This document shows positions 1 to 11,400 of a stretch of DNA of 55,104 nt, piece after piece. This stretch comes from Bodo saltans (lineage: Eukaryota; Euglenozoa; Kinetoplastea; Eubodonida; Bodonidae). Where the stretch lies: positions 1-55,104 of the forward strand of contig CYKH01001770.1 in NCBI GenBank assembly GCA_001460835.1, written 5' to 3'. How positions within the stretch are numbered: position 1 is the stretch's first letter; each line of letters begins with the position of its first letter. The notes beneath the pieces are model-generated. The model ran no database searches. It was not told the origin of the DNA and worked only from the letters and a program-made list of their open reading frames with translations. Made by a program: the position numbers and the translations under genes.

Positions 1-2
1 GC

Positions 3-2789
3 CACAGCGGGGGCGACGCAAAGAGTACATGGCCTGCATTTTGTTTTTGGATTGTGTCTCGCAGTAGTAGTATCACCACCGCGACGTACTCGCTCACTAG
101 AAATGTATCGAAGAGTGAATCAGGATCACAGTCTCGCAGAAGAAACACAGACACTGCGTCGATCACAACATCAGCAACACCCTCAGCATTGGGATCTCGA
201 ACCACCACAGCTTCGTCCTCCTCAACATCAACACCAACCTCAACATCAACACCACCAACCTCAACATCAACGCAAGCCTATTCGATTTCAAGAGCCACAA
301 CCACAACGAGCATGCCATACACGAGTAGCCGCGACTTCGTCACATCATCACCCGCTCAGCTGTCGCGGTCATCAAGTCATGAAGCCAGCCAGCCGTGTTC
401 AAAGCATGAGACTACTTTCTCCTCAAGCCTCAGCAGTGATTCTTCTGGCACTGCGATGTCCCTATCTTTTTCCCACAGTTGGCCTCAGAGCCATGCAGTG
501 AACACGCACACGAAGAGTACTACTAGGGATAAGTCGTCGATGACGTCCTCCCAATGGCACAGCACAACCAGCCCTAGTGACCTTGAGGCGACGACGACGC
601 CGCACTCCACAAAAGCAACCACAACAACAACGTCGTTGTTGAATTCATCTCATACACTCGCCATGTCAACATTGACATGTTTTCCGAACCTTGGTAGCAC
701 CGTGACCATGTCGCTTGCAACCACCACGTCGTTAACTCATGATGGCAGTGGAGATGAGGTGGTAGCTCTTATCACATCCGTCAGCATATTCCAACACACA
801 ATTTCTGACAGTGATGGATTGGGAGTAGGCGTGCCTCTCTCTGTGGAGTTTACCGCCATCCCAGTAGCGAGAGCAACGCTCATGGACTTGCCGATATTTG
901 TGCTGAACATATCTAAGCAGGATCGCTTCCCGACGATGTCGTCGACAAAGTCTTGGCGCACAAGCGGCGTTGTCCATGTTGCGTCATCATTATTATCCAC
1001 ATATCTCAATTGGTCCTCGCTGGAAGTTGGTGAGAGCACATCGTCAGAAGAAGTGGGAGGAGAAGAAGGAGGAGCATCGTGGCAAGTGCTGAGGGTGTCG
1101 CCTCCTAGCAGCGGGTGGCTAGATGCTACCACTTCGCCTGTCCTTGATCGCACCGTATCTCTGGTGGTGACTATGGCGTGTGCTGCTCCTGATCAGGCCG
1201 TCAACAACGCTGTCGCACGCATCAGCATCAGCATCCCCGCGCCTGGCGTCGCACGGCAGCTCGCCAGTGAAGTGAAGGCCGCCGGTGGCTATTCTCAGAT
1301 TGCCTCAGTGTTAGCTGGTGGCGCTTCATCTGGCTCTGCCTTGGGGCGAGTCATGGCGACGCGAAGCATTGTGCTGTGTGATGCCGCTTCATCGGTGAGC
1401 GGTGGCGTGATTGACTTCGGATTACACCTGTGTCGTGGTGACCGCAATGATGCGGCACGCAGTGCCCTGGTGAGCAATATTTCTCTTATCGCTGCCGTGC
1501 TGTGCGCGTTCTTGGTATCTGCGGTCTTGTGGGCGCATGGTACAGGCTCGTCTCTCAGAGTTGCGGCACGAAACTTTTGCTTCCCGTCCTCTCTGATGCC
1601 TGTGTGGATGGCAGTGTTGCCCTCCTCAACTGCTGGAGCGACGTTGCTGATAGCAGAGCTGGGGAGTACGTTGTGCACAGGAACGGATGCAGTGCTGGTC
1701 GTCATTGGAATTGTCATCTCTGCCACACCAGCGTTGTCTATTGCTACACTTTGGTACCTTCGTGCGCGTGGTCCTGATGCGGTGTTGTTGTGTGTGGAGC
1801 ATCCCTACGTGACCCCTAGTCCAGTGAAAGATGAACATCTGCCCTTGGTGGAGCAGTTCTTGTTGACAGTAAAGCACTTGGTGCGCAGAGCTGTTCAGCG
1901 TAGCTGGAAATGGAGAGCTATCTCTCGCAAACAGAATTCAGTGGACGGTCGAAGCAATGTCACTAGCAGAGCACCAAGGATAGAGTATGAATGGGTGGTG
2001 CTGCTCGAGTATCGCGTGCTCCTCTACGGCGTTGTGGTTTTTTTTTCTCAGATACAATGTCGGTATTGGAGCCTTGCGATTGTGTTCCTGCTGGTTCTGC
2101 AGTTGGGTACTCTTGTCGTCCTTCGCCCATTGACGACTGTGTTTTCAGCAGTGCACAGCGGTGCGACGTTGATCCTCACATCGTTAAGTATGTCTTTCCA
2201 ACTTGCGTACTTATGGCGCCAGTCAACAACATCCTCTTCAGGTGGCGGTGGTGGTAGCGAGGCTGGGCTTTGGATGGTGAACGCAGCGGCAGTGTGCGAC
2301 CTTGCCGTCGTTGGTGTCACTGCCGTCAAGATGCTACTCGACCTTCTGCAGCTATGCGCAGCAGTGCGGCGCCGTGTCGTTGCGTTACAGGACTTACATG
2401 CTCGACAACAAAATTATCACAAAGACAGTCTTGATGTTGTGGATGCTGTGAATTGTTCCGCTGACTTTGATGCGAGGAAAAGCAATGCCCCTCCCTCCCA
2501 CATGACGATGGAATCTCACGAGTCGTTCGGTGTGTCAGCTCAAGTGGAGCCAGAAGTTCTTCAGCAAGCAGATGAAAAGTTTTGGGACTCCGCTGGGATT
2601 GCGCGCTCGTCCCACCGTCAAGGGGTGGGTCACGAAGATGCGGAAGTGAACGATAGCTTCACAGCCTACAGTCTTGAGGAGGGAGGCCGCCTCCCTATGG
2701 ACGCTTCCCCATGGGGAGAGCAACACGAGATAGGAACGAGCAACGAGCGTCAGAAGGAGCATCAATATGACGCGCTGCTGTTTTCCTAG
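3..2789 (+). CDS. Ser/Thr-rich multi-pass membrane protein, 5' partial
   Basis: The frame is open from the first bases of the window, with no in-frame ATG near the edge, so the N-terminus lies outside. Roughly the first 200 residues are a Ser/Thr-rich, mucin-like stretch with TST/TSTP runs that would be heavily O-glycosylated if exposed. The middle part has few recognisable motifs. The C-terminal third holds about six or seven hydrophobic segments, at roughly 1467-1540, 1590-1670, 1680-1760, 2010-2130, 2160-2220 and 2260-2350, followed by a hydrophilic tail of about 140 residues. A Cys-containing linker (about 1290-1465) precedes the membrane domain and resembles the segment that follows the LRR array at the right end of this window. 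This looks like a member of the large putative surface membrane-protein families of Bodo; molecular function unknown. Confidence is high for the gene, low for the role. Confidence 0.75.
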   Translation, partial: HSGGDAKSTWPAFCFWIVSRSSSITTATYSLTRNVSKSESGSQSRRRNTDTASITTSATPSALGSRTTTASSSSTSTPTSTSTPPTSTSTQAYSISRATTTTSMPYTSSRDFVTSSPAQLSRSSSHEASQPCSKHETTFSSSLSSDSSGTAMSLSFSHSWPQSHAVNTHTKSTTRDKSSMTSSQWHSTTSPSDLEATTTPHSTKATTTTTSLLNSSHTLAMSTLTCFPNLGSTVTMSLATTTSLTHDGSGDEVVALITSVSIFQHTISDSDGLGVGVPLSVEFTAIPVARATLMDLPIFVLNISKQDRFPTMSSTKSWRTSGVVHVASSLLSTYLNWSSLEVGESTSSEEVGGEEGGASWQVLRVSPPSSGWLDATTSPVLDRTVSLVVTMACAAPDQAVNNAVARISISIPAPGVARQLASEVKAAGGYSQIASVLAGGASSGSALGRVMATRSIVLCDAASSVSGGVIDFGLHLCRGDRNDAARSALVSNISLIAAVLCAFLVSAVLWAHGTGSSLRVAARNFCFPSSLMPVWMAVLPSSTAGATLLIAELGSTLCTGTDAVLVVIGIVISATPALSIATLWYLRARGPDAVLLCVEHPYVTPSPVKDEHLPLVEQFLLTVKHLVRRAVQRSWKWRAISRKQNSVDGRSNVTSRAPRIEYEWVVLLEYRVLLYGVVVFFSQIQCRYWSLAIVFLLVLQLGTLVVLRPLTTVFSAVHSGATLILTSLSMSFQLAYLWRQSTTSSSGGGGGSEAGLWMVNAAAVCDLAVVGVTAVKMLLDLLQLCAAVRRRVVALQDLHARQQNYHKDSLDVVDAVNCSADFDARKSNAPPSHMTMESHESFGVSAQVEPEVLQQADEKFWDSAGIARSSHRQGVGHEDAEVNDSFTAYSLEEGGRLPMDASPWGEQHEIGTSNERQKEHQYDALLFS
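220..271 (+). repeat. simple-sequence run encoding a Thr/Ser/Pro stretch
   Basis: A low-complexity tract built from CAACATCAACAC-type units. In the coding frame it reads as TSTP/TST repeats within the mucin-like part of the membrane protein. Such tracts expand and contract easily. Confidence 0.7.
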
Positions 2790-3113
2790 GTTGGACAGCT
2801 GGTCCGGACAAAAGAAGACATGTGGTCAAGGTACGAAAAAAATCCCCACCCTCTCATTATCCCTGAACGGAAAAATAAAAGAATGCATCGCCACGTATCA
2901 AAGCCGACCGAGTCTCTCAAATGGAGCAAAAATCTTTTTTATTTTGCACGCATAACAATGAAACGATGGATCATGTTACTCTCCCCACTCAACACACGTG
3001 AAGTAGTGCAATTGCTGTTAAAAGAAAAGAGAAAAAAAAACGAAGAACTGTTGATTGCTGATCGATAATCCTTACTTAATGCTTTTTTTGTTCAAAGAAA
3101 ATAGTTGCCACAA
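2790..3113 (+). other. spacer between membrane protein and SLY1 gene
   Basis: A 324-base spacer with A-rich runs (around 3025-3042) and a short T-run at 3083-3089 followed by AG at 3096-3097 and 3103-3104, just before the SLY1 ATG. It most likely holds the 3'UTR of the first gene and the trans-splice acceptor of the second. No gene was seen. Confidence 0.5.
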
Positions 3114-5095
3114 ATGTCTCACCACAGCAGTTCCCGTGGCCTCACGCTGCGGAACAAACAACGTGAAGTACTAGTAGATATCATTCAGTCTGCAGTGCCG
3201 ATGGATAGCCTCTCTTCTAGCGCGCCTGTTGCAGCTGCAGCAGCTGGTGGTGGTATTTCATCTTCATGGAAGTTGCTTGTGTTTGACACTGTTGGCCGTG
3301 ACATGATCGCCCCCCTCCTTAAAGTCAAAGACTTGCGGGAGATGGGCGTGACGCTGCACATGATGATCGACAAACAGCGAGAGCCTGTCCCAGGTGCCCC
3401 TGCTATCTACTTGTGTGCCCCAACGGAGGAGAATATCGCCAAGATCGCCAAGGACTGCGTTCAAGAGTTGTATCAATGGGTATACGTGAACTTCACGGCG
3501 CCCATCCATCGGAAGCTGTTAGAAACCTTCGCCGAGCTGCTGACCGCTGAGGGGAAGCTTCGCTCGATTCGTCACATTCGAGTAGTGGACCGAACTCTCA
3601 GTTTCGTCGCCCTTTCAAACGATCAATTCAGTCTGATGATGCCGCGCACGCTGTACACGCTCAACAGTCGGCACACCACCGATGCCAACATGGATGTGTG
3701 CCTCACACAAATTGCCCAAGGGCTCACCCACGCCGTCATCTCCACGCAACAAGTGCCGGTGGTGGCGTTTGCCAAAGGCGGCGCAGCGGAGGAGGTCGGC
3801 AAGCGGGTCACTGTCGCCATTCATGATTTGTTAAAGGAGCGAATCTTCACCCCTCAGACCGCCACCGCAGCACTCGGCAGGCCTCTCCTCCTCATCACCG
3901 ATCGCACCACGGATCTACCGTGCGCACTCCACCATCCTTTTTCATATCGCGGGTTGTTGGTGGACGCTATGGGGATGCGGCTCAACAAGGTGGATTTGCA
4001 TAGCGACGGTAAGGAGATTTGCATAGCGACGGTAAGGAGAAGACGTTTGAAATGGACCCAGAGAACGATGCGTTCTTTCGTAGCAACGCCTCGGTGGAGT
4101 TCGGCAGTGTGGCAAGCAACGTCGAGAACGCTCTGGAAGAATACACAAGGGAAGTCAACAAGTTTTCCAAAGAAAACGGTGGCAGCGAAGACGGCAACGA
4201 CGCATCTACCATGTCCAAAATGCTGGCGCATGCTCCTAAGTTAGCAGAGAAGAAACGCAGCCTAGATGCCCACACAACGCTGGCCTACGGAATCCTCAAG
4301 TCCATCAAAGAATCTCAATTAGACGGTTTCAATGGAGTGGAGGCGGGTGCAATGAACCGCGAGGGCGTCGACCACGAGCACTTTGAGAAGTTGATGACAG
4401 GCCCCACCAGTCTGCAGGACAAGCAACGAATGTTCTTGATTGCCTACATGTTATCTCAGAGCGACGAAGACGCATCGGCTTTGGACAAGTATCTTCCATA
4501 CTGCGCTCAGCCTGCAGCAGCAACGCAGCCAACTGGCGCAACTCCATCGTCCCCGGCTACCGCAGCCGCAACGCCAACGGCTACGGCGGCCAAGCAATTC
4601 CCAGCTCTTCAATACATCAAACACTTACGCAGCTGGTCGATGCACGCCAACTCCCCGGCAACACAAAGCGCGAGCAGCAGTTCCCTTACAAGCGGCTGGG
4701 GCTTCGCTCAATCTCTTGCCAAGGGCATCGCAGCAACCCTTAAAGGGTCGTCTGAAGCAGAGTACACGCTGACTCGGCTCGTAGATGCGCTGCTGCAAGA
4801 TAGTAATTCCATTGGCGGGGGAGCTGGCGGTCGCAGTGGTGCCGCCGCGGCCCGCAGCAAATTGCTCGAAGGTTTGTCAGCAATGGATCCACGCAGCCGC
4901 CAACCGGTAGATGCGGGGGATATTCACTTTCATCAAGCGATTGTGTTTGTAGTGGGAGGTGGGAGTGTGAATGAGTATGATAACTTGAAGAACTGGGAGG
5001 CGCGGCACTCTCGGAAGTCCGTTGCGTACGGGTGCACTGACCTGCTCCGCGGCTCCGATGTGCTTCAAGAGCTGACGATGCTCGGCGGCGAGTAG
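3114..5095 (+). CDS. SLY1: SLY1-type Sec1/Munc18 protein, frame broken by a 23-bp duplication
   Basis: Sec1/Munc18 proteins bind syntaxin-type SNAREs and drive membrane fusion; SLY1 acts in ER-Golgi traffic. The first part carries SM-family hallmarks: WKLLVFDTVGRD, then PGAPAIYLCAPTEENI (a strong SLY1 match), then ALGRPLLLITDRTTDLP. The C-terminal part ends with a GGGSVNEYDNL...YGCTDLL segment, also typical of SLY1. The two halves sit in different frames and meet at 3994-4039, where a 23-bp sequence occurs twice head to tail. With one copy the frame runs on through LHSDGKEKTFEMD and gives about 652 residues, the usual SLY1 length. ATG 3114 is the first in-frame ATG; a TTG nine bases upstream is not credible in a eukaryote. 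A low-complexity Ala/Thr/Pro insertion lies around 4505-4590. As it stands, translation would stop at 4244. The duplication is either an assembly error or a recent mutation. Confidence 0.9.
3994..4039 (+). repeat. exact 23-bp tandem duplication inside SLY1
   Basis: Copies at 3994-4016 and 4017-4039 are identical, and the flanking bases match for one more position on each side. Because 23 is not a multiple of three, the duplication shifts the SLY1 frame. Confidence 0.95.
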
Positions 5096-5477
5096 TAGCG
5101 ACCCTTAGTAGCGGCTTGCGGCCCTTGGTTTCTATTTTATTTGTGCTGCACGAATTTCTATGTTTTGCAAAACTTGCACAACCTACTCTTTTCCTTGTGC
5201 CATGGCGTCGCGCTTGAGATTTATTTTTCTCTTTTGGTTTTGTGAGGAGTTTTCTACCCGCACAGCATTTACCGAGTGTGGAGAAACAGAGAAGTAACAC
5301 GGAGAAAAACGAGAGAATCATTATTCGGCTTGACATTTCTTTCTGAACATCGAAAAAAACAGAAGCATTTCGACAGAAACCGCTTCTGGCCAAATATTGT
5401 TAGTGAAATCAAAAAAAAGCAGAACTCGCTAAGAACGTAGCTACAGGAAGAGAAACCTGAAGAAGAAGAATAAACAA
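5096..5477 (+). other. spacer between SLY1 and HECT ligase genes
   Basis: A 382-base spacer. A pyrimidine-rich run at about 5219-5242 is followed by AG, and no ATG occurs between there and the HECT gene start at 5478, so this is a plausible trans-splice region with a 5' leader of about 230 bases. No gene was seen. Confidence 0.5.
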
Positions 5478-8400
5478 ATGCCATCATCAACCAGCAGCCA
5501 AAGCGCAAGTCGGGCCTTTGCCCCACCGGTAGTGGGCGGCGACGGAAGCGGCCATTTTGGTTGTGTCGTTGTCAACGAGCGCCCAGCGTCGATTGCCTTC
5601 GACATGGTGGCGTCATTGCCGCCTGCTCGTCTGTGCAAAGATGCTTGGCCGTTACTGTCATCAGAGAAGCGTTGGCGGCGCTCAGCGATACGGAAGATTC
5701 CATCGGCTGTATATGGCGTGCAGACGGAGGGTGGCCGCCCTGGCGAAGTCGACGAGCATGTCCTTGCCGGCGGGGTGTCGGCTGCTGCAGACGCGTACGC
5801 TGCAATCCCGGACCCTCTAACCACCGTCGCACCGTTTCGGTCGGTGCTGTACCAGTGCACGTACCAGCAGCGCATGGAGGTGTTGGGAAGACATGTGACG
5901 GATAGCTTAGAGCAGCAAGGTGTGCTCGTTCCCGCTGTGCCTCCTGCTGCAACGACCACCACCACTGGAGCAACCGCAACAACGACGAATACACCGACTG
6001 CTGCAGGGAATCGAGGCGCGACGGGTCGAGGTGGTGCCTCTGCTATTCGACGAGGCAGCGCCATAACTACCACAACACGTCGATCTTCTGCAGGAGGTCG
6101 TGCTTCCGGTGGTACTGCTGCAGCAGCGGCAGCGGCAGCGGCGACACAAGCCAACATTTCTGTGGACGGATCTACATGTGAACCCATGACGATATCAACG
6201 CTGCTCACGTGCCCCACACAAAAGAAGGAGGATTTCAAAGTAGTGAACGCAGTCCTTTACCAAGTCATTTTGCCTATTGTTGTTGTCCCCACCAGAGGGA
6301 CTGATGGACGCCCATCAGATGACGCCCATGAGGACTCCTCTGCCATCCCACCACCGCCAAGCAGCACGCTGGAGGCCGTCGCCCAATCGTCGGTTGAGAA
6401 GGAGTTGGGCACGTTGCTCCACGTCGCGGCCACGTCCAAGGGACCAAAATTTCATCAGTACGCCAACGCAGTGCTACAAGTGTTATCCGTTCTTGGAGCT
6501 TTTATGGAACGAAGCAGCGCTGCCATCAGTCTGAACGTTGCAACGACGCCACCCATCATCGCCTCTGGTAAAGTGGACGAAGTTCAGCAGATATGGGAGA
6601 TTGCTGGTTTCTGTGTGCTGGCCGTCTTGCGCATTGCTCAACGCGTTTACACGGAGCTCCCCAGTGAAGCAAAAGCACTCCAGGAGCTGTGGTACGGGCG
6701 CCTTATCGTCCCCCTTCTGCACCTCACACCATTATTCCTCTGGCATGACAATCATCTGCGACACTTGGCACCCGTTTTGAAATCGATTACCATACCAGAA
6801 TCGCTAGACGACAGTGTCGGTGCACTAGCAGCTCCCGCAGCGACGGCGTCTGCCATCACATCGGTCACCATTGACGGTCACCCTACTGTCAACCGTAGCG
6901 GCTTGGTTGCAGAGGACCAGGCAGCAGCTGCTGCTGGCTTCGAACAAATTCATTTTGATGAGCACGTGCAGATCGACAATCGACCCTCCATTTCTGCAGC
7001 AGGTGGCGCTGATGCAGTAAGGTCCTTCCACAACGCTCCGCTTGGCTCTCGCTTGCGGCAACGCAGCCCATCCTCTACCGCTGCGACATCTGCAGCAGCG
7101 AGGACCCCAGGGGCATTGGCAGCACAGCCTACCTCTTGGTCTGCGTACGTGATGATGCCGTACGCTAGTCGTATCAGCGTCACCGTCCACACCGCCACGC
7201 GGTGCGAGACGCTGAAGGTGTGTCTTATTCCTGAAGACAGCGCGTCCAGCGTGGTGACCGCTGAGGTACCGCTGGCCGCTCACCGTTGCTCTGAGGAGGA
7301 GGAAGACGAGGGGAGGCAACACGCGGGACACGATGCTGCTGCTGCTGCTGCTGCAACCACGACGCCCCAACGACCGACTTCTGGAGACGCGGAGGCCGTG
7401 GCGCATGACCCTGAGGGGGAAAGCGCACAAACAGACGACGAGGAGCATCAGTGGTCCACTACACCCACCTCACGATTAATAGAGTCCCCGGTCGCCACGG
7501 AATGTGTGACCGGTGTGACGGCAAGGTCAGCGCATGCGCTCCACGAGGCAGGCTCCGTTTTTGTCCGGTGTGTGGGAGCAGGCCCTTACTGCCACTTCCA
7601 AGCGTCGGTTGTGGGCTCCGTGTCGCTGCTGCTGGACACGTCGTGCCTGAGTGAGGCACGCGCTGCTCTGACACATGCATCCCTTTGGGTCGCGGAGAAG
7701 TTGCTCGAGTCCCCCACTCCCGTTCCCGCATCGTGGCTAACGGCAATCCGTGCGCTATTGTCTGGTGGTGGGTCTATCATCACCACCGACAGCAGTGCCT
7801 CCTCGGGGGCAGGACATTTGATTCTGAATCTTTCCGACATGGCGATTGCTCGAAGCCTACGATGCCGCGTCTCCGATGCACCAAAGCTTCGTCTGATCGC
7901 CGCCATCGCCGCCCACGTTTGCTGCCTTCCCTCGCCTCAACCGTCAACTCCTCCAACATCGGTTGACACTATCATGCAAAGCAGCGCGTGGACAGACATT
8001 GGAAAACGTTGTGCATTGTACCTCGAGCGGCTATCACAAATTAATGTGCCAGAGGCGACTGCATTGGCCACGACGCTCGTCACCGTGTCCCTTCCACCCA
8101 AAGTCCCACTCTCTGTGACTGCTGCTCTTGATGCCGCCACGCAACTCCTGACTAGTGGAGTGACGTGCAGCGACTTGACACATTTCTTGCGACACCGCCG
8201 CAACGTTGCCCAGCAGTGGGTCGCTGGCCTCACAGCGCTTACCACTACCGCGTCCAGGCTTCAGTTGAGGGAGATGCACCATGTTGCCCGCGTGCTGCGG
8301 TATTGGATGCGTGGTGGTTCGACTGCAGCAACAACGTCATCCTCTGCTGAAAGTAACACCACCACAACCCCACCAGTATTTGCCGAGGTGCATCCTCACC

Positions 8401-11400
8401 ATCAGCATTACCTGACCCGCATTATTGGGTGCGGTGACGCCCTCTCTCTGGAGGTGCGCAACGCCTTCCAGCGTCTATTGAGCTATCTCTTTCAATCCCT
8501 CTGCGTGGCGATTCGTCGCATGACGAATAGCTCATGCCGCAGCCATCCCCATCGGTATGTGATGGCCGATGCGGAGGACGGCACATTGGTGATGTTAACC
8601 CTGTCCCTCCTCACCGCCCCCTTGGATACCAAAGATGTTGCGGTTGTCTCTCAGTCACGCATTGCGGAGCAGCTGCTTGAAGTGATGCCCAATTTTACCG
8701 AGTTTGGCCGCACGAACTCCTTTCGTGTGGACGAGGAGAATGAAGCCGGCATGGCGACGCTGCTGCAGACACTAGTAGACCAGTGGCAGACATTTGGTGC
8801 TGTGCACCCAGCCACCAGTGGCTCGGCATCATCATCATCAGGACGACGCAGCAGTCGCCGCGGCCCGTCGAGTGGTTCCAGCGAGCCTCGGAACACCTTT
8901 CCCCACGCTCAGCGTGGACAAAACGGCGCCTGGATGATTTCATCCGCATCGCGTAACCCGTGGAACGTGGCCAAGTACCCTATTCTCGATGTCGACTCCC
9001 TTGCAGCTGCATCGAGTGCCAATGATGATGGTCGACCGACGTCTCAACCAGGGTCTTTCCCGTTTGTAGAGGTTGCCGTCAAGTGCCCACCTTCAGCAGG
9101 TGCTGCCGCTACTGCCACCACACCGCCAGGCTCTTCTTCCCGTGCATCGTCCTCAGCGGCATCTCAGAGCACATCCGCCACAGCGGCACCATTTATCGTT
9201 GCCCTTGTTGGCTGCAACCCCAGCGCCACGCCTGCTGGCACCGATGCGTCTGCGCTACCAACTGCGATCACATCTGCACGTACGATGCCTGCACCTGAAG
9301 AGCATGCCGGCAGTTTCTTTATCCACTTTGATGGCGGGTTGACGATCACAGATGACAACTTGAGCGTCACGAAGTTACCATGGATTGTGCTGCAGGACGA
9401 AGACGTTCTGGGCCTTGGGTGCAGCTTCAACGCTCGGACTCAGAGGTGGGAGCTACATCTGTGGCTAAACGGAATTCGGTTGGCAGTATCCAACATTCAC
9501 GCCCCGCTCTTATTTCTGGGCGTTGGGGTTGGGGATCGCCGTCAAGGAGGCGCCAGCTCAGGCCAGGCGTCCCAGCAGCACACCACTGTGGAGGTGTCGT
9601 TCTGTGCCAGTGAAGTACACGAGCGTGTGTGGCACCAGTCGTGCCTTGAGGGCCTTGGGAAAGCGCTACTGCTCCCCACGCAGCATGAAGTGGCGCTTTA
9701 CGCATCGCATGCGTACGTGGTGCTGATGAGCCGCTGTGCTCGTTTGGTGAGCAAATGGCGCAGGGCGGCGGCAGCTGCGGCGCCCTCATCCTCCGCGACG
9801 GAGGTTCCACTCTCCCCTGTAGTGCCAATGTCGCCCATCTCAAGTGGTGCGGGCAACGGTACATTTCAGAGCAGCGGGTTCCAGCAGCACGCATTCCACG
9901 CACTTATCGAAGGAGGCTCCCAACGCCTCTGTGATAACATTCACGCAGTCGTGGCAGTGTTGGAGCAACTCCCCTCCCGCACTGCCAAACCAGCCAGTAG
10001 CAGCAGCAGCAGCGTCGCACCGACCGCACGACTGAAAGCTCTCGCTGCTCAGCACGTCTACAACACGCTACTACTGTACTGGGTCGGTGCCCTGCGTGTG
10101 TTGAGCCGTATCTATGGGTTCCACGTCGAGACGGTCGCTGCATTAGGCCGCGTTGTGACGTGTGAGTCGTTGGACGTGGGGATTCGCCTGACCACCATGC
10201 AACTGCTATCCTCTGCGCTAGACGACATGTCCCTCGTCGCTCAAATATCAACGAGCAGTCCTCCGCCGGAGGAGCTCTGGAATTTATGCCTGCGCCAAAG
10301 TGCACAGACGACATCTAGCGTCTACACTCCACGCTTCACCGAGACCACCATCGGTCCGAAGTTGATGCTGGAGGAGAGTGGAAAGACTGTCGCGACGCAG
10401 CCCGCCCACCGAAATGCGTCCAACGTAAAGAACAGCGCGTACGGTCTGCCAAGCATTCCCATCATCGCCAAGGCGGACATACAGCAAGCATCATCCCGCC
10501 TGCTGCATCATGCAGAAGGGCACCACTCCAACAACGCAACCACATCGAAGAGTGACGTTGTGTCGTTCTCCATACGCATGGCTCGTTCTGGCCGGACTGG
10601 TAGCTCCCTTGGTCGATATTATTTTGCGGGAGCCATTGGGTACCCACCAACGTCTGCCAACAACATCTTTACAGACTACATGCGTGGGATGGGAGACCGA
10701 TGTTTCTTGCTGCCTGACTACGCATCCGAAGTACCCACTCACATGAATAAATCAGAGCTGGAGCGGTACCGCCGTCACTGGCTCACCCCAGGCGCAGAGG
10801 GCAGCAATGCAGACGCTGTCATCTTCGGAAGCGGTGACTTGATCACTGTGTTGGTAGACACCAAGAAGCGAACGATTGCGTTTCAGCGCAATTCCCTCCC
10901 TCTTGGCATTCTCTATCAAGACCTCAAGGCGGAGGTCATGGACATCTATCCGTTTGTATGTTTGTACAATGGCGACGCAACGGCAACGTTCCAGACGAGG
11001 CCGAGTGAAGTAGGGATACGATCAAGAGTGTTGGTGCGTCAACTGCTGAGGGCGTGGCCTGAGTCCTTCGCGCCAAAGTTGTTAACATTGATCGATGATC
11101 GTGATCCAGTCTCCATGCGTGTGCTGCAGAGTGACGGCAATGATTTGGTCGTCATGCAACGAGCAGCGTTTGCCCAAAGCACGGCAAGCAGTAGCAACAG
11201 CAGCAGTCGCAACGGGGGTGGTACGGTGACTACCGTGTCAACGGTTCCGAGGTATCACTTCGTGCGTCTGCACGGTGATCATGTCGAGGCAACGGATGCT
11301 GACGGCCGCAATCGATTCTTCCCGGCAGACAGCATGGTACCGGACTACTCCTCAGAAACCACTGCCTTTTACGATATTCCTGCAGACACGCCAGTCCTTG

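Noticed and set aside
732-1726. Minus-strand open frames opposite the first gene, and similar ones throughout
   Set aside because: They overlap well-supported + strand genes, have no domain match and show biased low-complexity composition; they are antisense shadows.
3994-4039. A 23-base mini-intron in SLY1
   Set aside because: Too short for a spliceosomal intron, and no AG precedes the GT within the unit; a duplication explains it.
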